41,593 nt of DNA from a virus, in the IMG/VR virus record IMGVR_UViG_3300021964_000158, positions 1-41,593 of that record; one strand, given 5' to 3'. The notes under the pieces are model-generated. The model was not told where the DNA came from and searched no databases. It saw only the letters and a list, made by a program, of their open reading frames with translations. Every line of letters begins with the position of its first letter. Within the stretch, counting starts at the first letter, position 1. Made by a program: the position numbers and the translations under genes. This document shows, one piece after another, positions 36,355 through 41,593 of the stretch.

Positions 36355-36390
36355 TCTGGCCTACCTGGCAACAGAAACGGCCTTCTTTTT
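36355..36390 (+). terminator. Likely terminator of the tmRNA gene
   Basis: TGGCC ... CGGCC pairing followed by TTCTTTTTT at the end of the tmRNA coding piece. The stem is short, so part of the final tmRNA fold may also serve as terminator. Confidence 0.5.
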
Positions 36391-36404
36391 TATAAGGAGA
36401 TATT

Positions 36405-36629
36405 ATGACTGAAAAAGATAACGATATCATCATTTCTTTAGAAACAGATATTGAGTCGGTGTACGAAGTTAACTACCAACCTTTAGGCATTGATTCCTAC
36501 GGTGACGTAACTATTACTTTTGACGGTGAACCTATTGATTTGGATACTATCATTGTAGAACCCATTAAATACGATTTGCTATATGATGGATCTCAAGATT
36601 ACAATATAACTATTAATTATAAGGATTGA
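36405..36629 (+). CDS. Acidic hypothetical
   Basis: A 74-residue, very acidic, beta-rich protein with a strong AAGGAG ribosome site right after the tmRNA terminator. Alternating Asp/Ile strands; no family recognised. It heads the unit that leads to gp33, gp59 and gp32. Confidence 0.62.
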   Translation: MTEKDNDIIISLETDIESVYEVNYQPLGIDSYGDVTITFDGEPIDLDTIIVEPIKYDLLYDGSQDYNITINYKD

Positions 36630-36631
36630 TT

Positions 36632-36841
36632 ATGTCAACTATTGTTTCGACTTTTTTCAAAGAAGATGGTGAAGACGCAGGCTCTGCAGAGGTAGTCCTT
36701 GAAGGAGATGCGTACAAAATTAACTATTATGACACTCGTGGCGCATTGCACACTACCGAAGAATTCCCGGGTAAGGGTTTAAGATATGTAGAGGATGCTG
36801 CTGAGAACTGGGTTCAGGGCATAAAAGTCTTGAATGGTTGA
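36632..36841 (+). CDS. Conserved phage hypothetical
   Basis: A 69-residue protein (ATG 36632, AAGGATTG upstream). The block YYDTRGALHTTEEFPGKGLRYVEDAAENWVQGI is a pattern I recall in T4-like marine phages, usually next to gene 33. Function unknown. It overlaps the gp33 start by 8 bases. Confidence 0.7.
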   Translation: MSTIVSTFFKEDGEDAGSAEVVLEGDAYKINYYDTRGALHTTEEFPGKGLRYVEDAAENWVQGIKVLNG

Positions 36842-37067
36842 AGTGAAATTAGAGCTAAACTCAGAAAAAATCATGCAAGAAATAAATCACATGATTTTGC
36901 AAGGTGTTCCGTATATAGATGCTATCTGTGAATATGCAGAACAGAATGAATTAGAAATAGAGGTTTTGGGTGAGATAATTCGTAGGTCACCTATCCTCAA
37001 AGCAAAAATCTACGAAGAAGCAGAAGATTTAAATCTAGTTGAGAAGACGACAAGGTTGCCTATATAA
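36834..37067 (+). CDS. 33: gp33-like late-transcription coactivator
   Basis: A 77-residue helical protein matching the short gp33 of T4-superfamily phages: GVPYIDAICEYAEQNELEIEVLGEIIRRSPILKAKI. In T4, gp33 bridges the host RNA polymerase beta-flap and the gp45 sliding clamp and, with sigma gp55, activates late promoters. The order 33-59-32 agrees with T4 relatives. The TATAAATA promoters in this window are its expected targets. No gp55 gene is in the window. The stop shares a base with the gp59 start (TAATG). Confidence 0.8.
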   Translation: MVEVKLELNSEKIMQEINHMILQGVPYIDAICEYAEQNELEIEVLGEIIRRSPILKAKIYEEAEDLNLVEKTTRLPI

Positions 37068-37678
37068 TGAGCCTATATTCAGATAAAGAAGCATTTGAAC
37101 TTTATCAGTATTACATTGCATTAAAGCAACACTTCACAACTGATTACTACGATTTCTTTAAGTATCGTGGTAAGGTCAAACAAACTATGCAATCCTTCGA
37201 GACAAGGAAAGACAAGTTTACTTTTTATAAGTTGACCAAACGACCAGATGCAAAGAAATTAATTTTTGCTAATATGCTATTAAATCCTAAATCATATATT
37301 AGAGATATAGCAGAAAGCGAAAAGTGCGACCAAATCTATAAAGATTGGGCTGCACGCCAGCAACGACTTAAGTACACATTTAAGTCAGAGCTAAACGAAC
37401 TTGATGATGACTTTGACTCCGAGTTCAAAGTGTTCAATGGACAACATCCTCATGTTCTTAAACTCTATCTTCAAAAGAGGATAGGATTAGATACACTGGT
37501 TATCCTAGATGACCTTCTCGGGTGTTTCAAATATTGGGATAAAAAAATTAAAGATAACATCGTTTATCCGAATATAAATAATATGGTAAGCAAATATCGT
37601 CCCTTCATACACAAAGAAGGCTTTGATATTGAAAAATACAAAGAGATTTTGCTTGACAAATACGAAAATATACTGTAA
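37067..37678 (+). CDS. 59: gp59-like replicative helicase loader
   Basis: A 203-residue, mostly helical, basic protein with the T4 gp59 layout: SDKEAFELYQYYIALKQHF near the N-terminus, YYDFFKYRGKVKQ, RKDKFTFYKLTKR and LIFANMLLNPKSYIRDI, and a C-terminal YLQKRIGLDTLVILDDLL. gp59 loads helicase gp41 onto forks covered by gp32. The neighbouring gp32 gene is consistent with this. The last codons contain the gp32 promoter. Confidence 0.86.
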   Translation: MSLYSDKEAFELYQYYIALKQHFTTDYYDFFKYRGKVKQTMQSFETRKDKFTFYKLTKRPDAKKLIFANMLLNPKSYIRDIAESEKCDQIYKDWAARQQRLKYTFKSELNELDDDFDSEFKVFNGQHPHVLKLYLQKRIGLDTLVILDDLLGCFKYWDKKIKDNIVYPNINNMVSKYRPFIHKEGFDIEKYKEILLDKYENIL

Positions 37679-37681
37679 CAT
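37653..37681 (+). promoter_or_regulatory. Sigma70-like promoter for gene 32
   Basis: TTGACA at 37653-37658, 17-bp spacer, TAACAT at 37676-37681. Located inside the 3' end of gene 59; gives gp32 its own transcript. Confidence 0.68.
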
Positions 37682-37713
37682 AACGCAATACAACGCTCAT
37701 AAGGAGAATACAT

Positions 37714-38658
37714 ATGACAACATCATTTTCAGCCCTCAAGAAGTCACGTTCATCTTCATTTGATAAGTTGAACCAGCAACTTCAAAAAATGAACACACAA
37801 GGTGGTTCAAATTCCGAACAAGACGATTACTGGAAACTCGAAGTCGATAAAGCAGGCAACGGCTATGCTGTTCTTCGATTCCTTCCTGCACCCAAAGGTG
37901 AGGATATGCCATTTGTAAGGCTATGGGACCACGGGTTCCAAGGCCCAGGTGGTTGGTATATCGAAAACTCACTGACTACAATCGGTCTTGATGATCCGGT
38001 TTCAGAATACAACGGCAAGTTGTGGAATTCTGGTGTTGAATCCGATAAGGATATTGCTCGTAAGCAAAAGCGCCGTCTTTCATACATTGCTAATGTATAT
38101 GTGGTCAAAGATCCTACTAATCCTCAGAACGAAGGCAAGGTCTTCAAGTACAAGTTTGGTAAGAAAATCTTTGACAAATTGAATGATGTTATGAATCCTC
38201 AGTTTGAAGATGAAGATCCTATCAACCCATTTGATTTCTGGGAAGGTGCGGACTTTAAACTTAAAGCACGTAATGTTGAGGGATATCGTAACTACGATAA
38301 GTCAGAATTTGCATCTGTAGGTCAATTGACTAATTCAGACGGTGAGCCTCTTTCTGACGATGAACTAGAGAGTGTTTGGGAAAAACAGCATTCTCTACAA
38401 GAGCTCGTTGATCCAAAAAATTTCAAGTCATATGATGAACTAAAGGCCAAGCTTTATAAGGTTCTCGCACTTGATGGCAGTGACCACGCACCCCAAAACA
38501 CTGCTGAGGACGATGAGGCGGAGATGAACTTTACACCAAAGTTTAAGTCGCAAGAAGCTCCAAAACAAGCGGAAGCGGCGTCTCCATTAGAATCTCGTTT
38601 TGCCGATGAGGGTGATGACGATACGCTAGAGATGTTTAAATCTCTTGCTAATGACTAA
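37714..38658 (+). CDS. 32: Single-stranded DNA-binding protein gp32
   Basis: A 314-residue T4 gp32 homologue. The N-terminus has the basic KKSRSSSFDKL region used for cooperative binding. The OB-fold core has YWKLEVDKAGNGYAVLRFLPAPKGEDMPFVRLWDHGF and GWYIENSLTTIGLDDPVSEYN, KQKRRLSYIANVYVVKDP and NPFDFWEGADFKLK. The C-terminus is acidic (DEGDDDTLEMF) and should recruit partner proteins such as gp59. The protein has no Cys, so the zinc site of T4 gp32 is absent, as in some marine relatives. AAGGAG precedes the ATG. Confidence 0.95.
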   Translation: MTTSFSALKKSRSSSFDKLNQQLQKMNTQGGSNSEQDDYWKLEVDKAGNGYAVLRFLPAPKGEDMPFVRLWDHGFQGPGGWYIENSLTTIGLDDPVSEYNGKLWNSGVESDKDIARKQKRRLSYIANVYVVKDPTNPQNEGKVFKYKFGKKIFDKLNDVMNPQFEDEDPINPFDFWEGADFKLKARNVEGYRNYDKSEFASVGQLTNSDGEPLSDDELESVWEKQHSLQELVDPKNFKSYDELKAKLYKVLALDGSDHAPQNTAEDDEAEMNFTPKFKSQEAPKQAEAASPLESRFADEGDDDTLEMFKSLAND

Positions 38659-38678
38659 TCTCAGAGGCGAGGTTCGGA

Positions 38679-38704
38679 ATGGGGGCGCAAGCCCCCATTT
38701 TTTT
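38679..38704 (+). terminator. Strong intrinsic terminator after gene 32
   Basis: ATGGGGGC/GCCCCCAT 8-bp stem with a GCAA tetraloop, then seven T. It separates gene 32 from the convergent structural genes. Confidence 0.95.
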
Positions 38705-38706
38705 AG

Positions 38707-40881
38707 TTATTTAGCGCCTGCTTGATGGGTTTGTAGAACGTTCTTTCCGAATGACAGTGCAGGCATGTCACGGTTCATGTAATAGTTATATGTGGGAGCG
38801 TTATTGTAAGAATCGCCGCCTTTAGCGTTAACGGCAACACTATCTCCGCCACCACCACCGGTACTTGCTAAATAAGATCTAATAGCTGCTGCTTGTGCGG
38901 GATCCATAACCATTGCAGATGGAACAGCACCTAATGTGACCCCGGTTCTGTTAGGTCCTATGCCTTGAGACATATTCATACCAGAGAGGATTTGCGATAC
39001 AAGATTAGATGCATCTCGTAATCCGTCAAGGTCTCCGGATTCGAGCATTTTTTGCAATCCGCCATCAGGTACAGTAGTTTCAGGTAATCCGTCAAAGTAT
39101 CCAGAACCGATAGTTCCACCTCTATACAAGACGCCTAATAAAGGAACTACACCAATCAAATTCTTAGCCATAGCAGAAAAATCAGATCCAATGTTTGATA
39201 CGTTTATGTTAGACATTGTTTGTAGTGCATTTGCCACATTTTGTAGTGCAGTACCCGCATCTGCTAATTGTTGTGTATCAACATCTTCAAGGCTATCCGT
39301 GATTTGTTTTAAAGGATCTTTTCCTGTATCACCCAATCCTAAGAATGCTAAGATAGCACTGCCTGCACCTGCTAGATTTGCCTTAAGTTGTTCTGTTGCA
39401 AATCCGGTTAAACCTTGAGCAATGTTTATCAATCCTGTCTTTAGTCCTGCAAAATTATCTCCAGGAACATTGATAGAGGTGACTTCATTAATGCCTGCAA
39501 CGGTATTACCCATGATAGTTTTGAAGCCTGTTCCATCGATACCTAAATAATTAGCACCTTCGAAGGCTGCATAAAATCCTGTAATAAAAGCACCTAATCC
39601 GAAACCTGCTAGACCCATTCCGGCAGCACCAAATGCTCCTAATGCTGGATTGACAGCAGTTGCAGCAGTAAACGTCCCTGCTAATGCTACTAACGCAATC
39701 TTTGTAGAGTCATTTAGGCCTTCAAGAGACTTTAATCCGTCCGCAAGGAATCCGGCTTGTTCTGCAAATTTTGATCCATCGAATCCACTAATATCTCCTG
39801 CAGCGGCAACACCAGCCATAAATCCGCCAATGCCCAAACCTGCAAGGCCCATACCTAAAGCAGCCTTACCTGCAATCTGAACAGAACCTGAAGCAACTAA
39901 TGTACTAGATCCCGCTATTAAAGCTAAAGCAGTAAGAGAACCTTCAGATAAAGTTTCTAATTCTTTTAAACCACCAACCATATTGGTGACTTGAGTTTTG
40001 AAGTTTTCGCCTGTGAATCCAGATGTGTCACCTGCAGCAGCAACACCAGCCATAAATCCACCAATACCTAAACCGGCAAGCGCCATTCCAACAGCAGCTT
40101 TGCCTGCAACTTTCATAGATACAGCACCAACTAAAGCGCCAGACCCAAGTAGTATCCCAAGCATTTTAATAGATTCTTCAGATAGGCTTCCAAACTCATT
40201 AAACCCAGCGACAAAGTTTGCTGACTGTTGTTGGAAGCTAGACAAATCTAAGTCTAAATATTCCATGCCTTCAGATGCGGCAGCAAGTCCTGCCATAAAT
40301 CCGCCTAGGCCTAAACCTACAGCAGCCATTCCGACAGGCGCTTTGACTAATCCTACAACACCAGAAAACTTAGATAATAATACGCCAGATGCGAGTAATC
40401 CACCCATAATAGCGATTGCTCGGTTGTCCATATTGGCAAATTCGTTCATTGCAAGAGCAATATTTTTGGCTTGAGTTGGTAAGTTTTCGCCTGTGAATCC
40501 TAAACTACCTACACCAGTGATAGCACCGATAAAACCTGCTAATCCCACACCGACTGCAGCAATACCTGCACCTAGGGCTAATCCTCCACGCAGACGCATA
40601 CCACCCCCACCGCCTGACTGTGCTGAAGTTGAGTCAGTTTGCGTTGTAGTGGGAGCGGTTGTTGGAGTTTCAAATTGTAAGCGAGCGTTCCGTGCTGCAT
40701 CAGCAGCGGCTTCCGTAGATTGTGCTAATATATCACGTAGAACGTCCGTTTGTACTTTGAGAGTGCTGTTGACATCCAAAGTTAGTTCTTTAAGCGACTT
40801 AATAGAGTTAGTTCCAGAATTTCTAGTTAACTGGCCTTCTTCTCTTAGTCGTTGTATTACGTCATCTAATTTGGCTGCCAT
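38707..40881 (-). CDS. Large Gly/Ala-rich repeat protein, putative tail/virion component
   Basis: A 724-residue protein. Residues 1-60 are a charged helix (LDDVIQRLREEGQLTR... LKELTLDVN). A Thr/Gly linker follows, then five repeats of about 80 residues (roughly residues 100-475). Each repeat has a Gly/Ala-rich hydrophobic block such as GMALAGLGIGGFMAGVAAAGD, followed by SGFxGENFKTQ and an amphipathic helix with LSEESIKMLGILLGSG. The C-terminal 250 residues are more polar and end in YNYYMNRDMPALSFG. The glycine-rich helices suggest membrane interaction or a tail-internal role such as tape measure or membrane-penetration. It lies downstream of the gp26-like gene in the structural operon; function is unproven. 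Confidence 0.7.
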   Translation of the reverse strand: MAAKLDDVIQRLREEGQLTRNSGTNSIKSLKELTLDVNSTLKVQTDVLRDILAQSTEAAADAARNARLQFETPTTAPTTTQTDSTSAQSGGGGGMRLRGGLALGAGIAAVGVGLAGFIGAITGVGSLGFTGENLPTQAKNIALAMNEFANMDNRAIAIMGGLLASGVLLSKFSGVVGLVKAPVGMAAVGLGLGGFMAGLAAASEGMEYLDLDLSSFQQQSANFVAGFNEFGSLSEESIKMLGILLGSGALVGAVSMKVAGKAAVGMALAGLGIGGFMAGVAAAGDTSGFTGENFKTQVTNMVGGLKELETLSEGSLTALALIAGSSTLVASGSVQIAGKAALGMGLAGLGIGGFMAGVAAAGDISGFDGSKFAEQAGFLADGLKSLEGLNDSTKIALVALAGTFTAATAVNPALGAFGAAGMGLAGFGLGAFITGFYAAFEGANYLGIDGTGFKTIMGNTVAGINEVTSINVPGDNFAGLKTGLINIAQGLTGFATEQLKANLAGAGSAILAFLGLGDTGKDPLKQITDSLEDVDTQQLADAGTALQNVANALQTMSNINVSNIGSDFSAMAKNLIGVVPLLGVLYRGGTIGSGYFDGLPETTVPDGGLQKMLESGDLDGLRDASNLVSQILSGMNMSQGIGPNRTGVTLGAVPSAMVMDPAQAAAIRSYLASTGGGGGDSVAVNAKGGDSYNNAPTYNYYMNRDMPALSFGKNVLQTHQAGAK
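39540..40590 (-). repeat. Five degenerate tandem coding repeats of about 240 bases
   Basis: Gly-rich blocks recur near 40500-40590, 40260-40345, 40020-40110, 39780-39880 and 39540-39620. Repeats 3 and 4 are very similar at DNA level, and a 20-base stretch near 40001 recurs near 40481, which indicates recent duplication or gene conversion. Confidence 0.8.
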
Positions 40882-40891
40882 TTAAATTGCC

Positions 40892-41224
40892 TTACTTTTT
40901 GTTTTTAATTGCGTCAGCACCAAAGAATGCTGCCACCAAGGCGGAGATTGCTACAAAGTATGTAGGTGCAATATCGCCAATAATACCAGCTGCGTTATCA
41001 TACCCTAACATAGCTGTGATTAAAATGGTTGCAGGATAAAGCAACATTCCGAATAAAGCGAACCATGTCATGTTACGCATTGCGTCCCGCTGAGCATCTT
41101 TATCTTCGAGTTCCTTACGTCTGAACTCTAGATACATAGCTTGTTCTTCTTCAGTGACTTTTCCATCACCATTTGTATCTGCAGGGTGATAACCTGCTTC
41201 TTTAATATCTTCTGCCATATGCAA
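40892..41224 (-). CDS. EF-hand membrane protein
   Basis: A 110-residue protein. DTNGDGKVTEEEQAMYLEFR near residue 18 is a complete EF-hand calcium loop (D-x-N-x-D-x-K-x-x-x-x-E). Two transmembrane helices follow (MTWFALFGMLLYPATILITAML and YFVAISALVAAFFGADAI). Calcium binding could control it, and a small two-helix membrane protein among structural genes could act in lysis or infection; neither is shown. AGGAG precedes the start, and it lies directly downstream of the gp26-like gene. Confidence 0.78.
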   Translation of the reverse strand: MHMAEDIKEAGYHPADTNGDGKVTEEEQAMYLEFRRKELEDKDAQRDAMRNMTWFALFGMLLYPATILITAMLGYDNAAGIIGDIAPTYFVAISALVAAFFGADAIKNKK

Positions 41225-41227
41225 CTC

Positions 41228-41593
41228 CTATTGTTGTTTACGTTGTTCTTCTAAAAATTGTAATAACAATTCAATATAAAAGTCACGTTCATATGGTATA
41301 AGATTTTCAATTTCACTTATCTGATATTTATGGTGTTGCGCTAGTGCAAATATATTTTTATAGTAGTCCTGAAGTGTTGTATACCCAGCGGCTAGATAAA
41401 AAAACTTTGCAGGCCCTCCACGACAAATTTCTTTTCTTCTCCCTTATTATTTGTATAAGGACATTCTATTCTTAATGCAGGAACTGTCTCAAAGAATTCT
41501 TTTATTTTATTAATCGTTGAGGACGATAGGCTGTCAATAAAATTTGTGACCTCGTCTGTTGTGAAGTCAGACAAATCATATACTGTATCCTCA
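41228..41593 (-). CDS. 26: gp26-like baseplate hub protein, partial, with apparent -1 frameshift
   Basis: The frame is open from the window edge on the minus strand (EDTVYDLSDFTTDEV...FIDSL...KEFFETVPALRIEC) to a TAG at 41392-41394. The same protein family continues in the -1 frame: YLAAGYTTLQDYYKNIFALAQ, then HHKYQISEIENLIPYERDFYIELLLQFLEEQ, ending at TAG 41228-41230. This matches the C-terminus of T4-superfamily gp26/gp51-type baseplate hub proteins (T4_baseplate family). The frames meet at seven T (41398-41404) that read T-TTT-TTT in the incoming frame, an ideal slippery heptamer. Either ribosomes shift by -1 to make the full protein, or the sequence has a homopolymer error. Confidence 0.8.
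41398..41404 (-). other. Candidate -1 ribosomal slippery site
   Basis: Seven consecutive T on the minus strand, phased as T-TTT-TTT immediately before ATC-TAG. A -1 shift converts the continuation to TAT-CTA-GCC and joins the downstream frame. Confidence 0.7.

Larger units (their letters stand above)
36113..36390 (+). ncRNA. ssrA: Circularly permuted (two-piece) tmRNA
   Basis: The 3' acceptor part comes first: CTGGAC (36139-36144), T-stem GGGGG/CCCCC with loop TGCGATT, acceptor strand CACCTCC and ACCA at 36169-36172. An intervening segment follows, with a perfect 10-bp hairpin (36173-36182 with 36209-36218). Then comes the 5' part: GGGGGTG (36223-36229), AACAGGTTCGACAGG, GTCCGG pairing with CTGGAC, and the tag frame GCA-AAC-GAT-AGC-AAT-TAC-GCA-CTT-GCT-GCC-TGA at 36307-36339, giving (A)ANDSNYALAA. 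The acceptor stem has the G3-U70 pair (36225 with 36166) used by alanyl-tRNA synthetase. Processing would release two RNAs that rescue stalled ribosomes and tag proteins for degradation, with host SmpB. Confidence 0.93.

Noticed and set aside
37573-37580. TATAAATA inside gene 59
   Set aside because: Exact late-promoter match, but inside coding sequence where the bases encode conserved-looking residues, and a separate sigma70-like promoter for gene 32 lies closer. It may be used late, but I could not support it.
39998-40474. Plus-strand frames rich in Pro/Ala opposite the repeat protein
   Set aside because: The Pro/Ala composition is the antisense of Gly/Ala codons in the 38707-40881 gene, and the repeats explain their periodicity.

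Overview
The window is part of the genome of a T4-superfamily myovirus, probably a marine phage of an alphaproteobacterium. The T4 signature is a contiguous gp33 (late-transcription coactivator), gp59 (helicase loader) and gp32 (ssDNA-binding protein) block at 36.8-38.7 kb, a T4-type RNase H, an ATP-dependent DNA ligase, PhoH, a gp26-like baseplate protein at the right edge, and several exact TATAAATA late promoters. The alphaproteobacterial inference rests mainly on a circularly permuted (two-piece) tmRNA gene, the form typical of that class, and on the CobS/CobT-like pair. Genes are densely packed, mostly on the plus strand, with ATGA/TAATG stop-start overlaps. I did not recognise a specific named phage.

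Layout. (1) 0-1.3 kb: 3' end of a GMP reductase gene, a small conserved phage gene, then a roughly 590-nt RNA locus holding tRNA-Asn(GUU), tRNA-Thr(UGU) and two flanking segments rich in hairpins and possible pseudoknots. (2) 1.3-4.4 kb: exported or envelope-type small proteins, a 2OG-Fe(II) oxygenase, a YkuK-like RNase H fold protein and an LPP20-like lipoprotein. (3) 4.4-14.7 kb: early/middle genes for nucleotide and DNA metabolism (MazG-like, DNA ligase, glutaredoxin, glycosyltransferase, RNase H, HAD phosphatase, PhoH). (4) 15.0-17.3 kb: a beta-propeller-like protein translationally coupled to a PAAR spike-tip protein. (5) 17.3-26.7 kb: PD-(D/E)XK nuclease, HTH protein, small membrane proteins, a methyltransferase, then a CobT-like HExxH + vWA protein and a CobS/MoxR-like AAA+ ATPase. 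(6) 26.7-32.0 kb, minus strand: a cassette of membrane, secreted and enzymatic proteins (sulfotransferase, class 3 lipase, coiled-coil membrane proteins, a Cys-repeat secreted protein) behind a T4-type late promoter. (7) 32.1-35.7 kb: SleB-type cell-wall hydrolase, then a late-promoter operon with APS kinase, a DUF2061 membrane protein, an HxGH nucleotidyltransferase, heme oxygenase and a ferredoxin-dependent bilin reductase. (8) 36.1-38.7 kb: permuted tmRNA and the 33-59-32 replication/transcription block. (9) 38.7-41.6 kb, minus strand: gp26-like protein with an apparent -1 frameshift, an EF-hand membrane protein and a large Gly/Ala-rich repeat protein.

How the parts fit. Early/middle expression appears to use many sigma70-like promoters with a strikingly constant (C)GGTTGACA -35 element. 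Late expression would use TATAAATA elements with the gp33 encoded here. The most interesting content is metabolic and regulatory: a heme oxygenase plus bilin reductase pair, predicted to make a phycobilin pigment in what looks like a non-cyanobacterial host; a possible sulfate-activation and sulfotransfer module; a phage two-piece tmRNA with tag (A)ANDSNYALAA; a probable programmed frameshift in a tail/baseplate gene; and an unassigned structured RNA surrounding two tRNAs.
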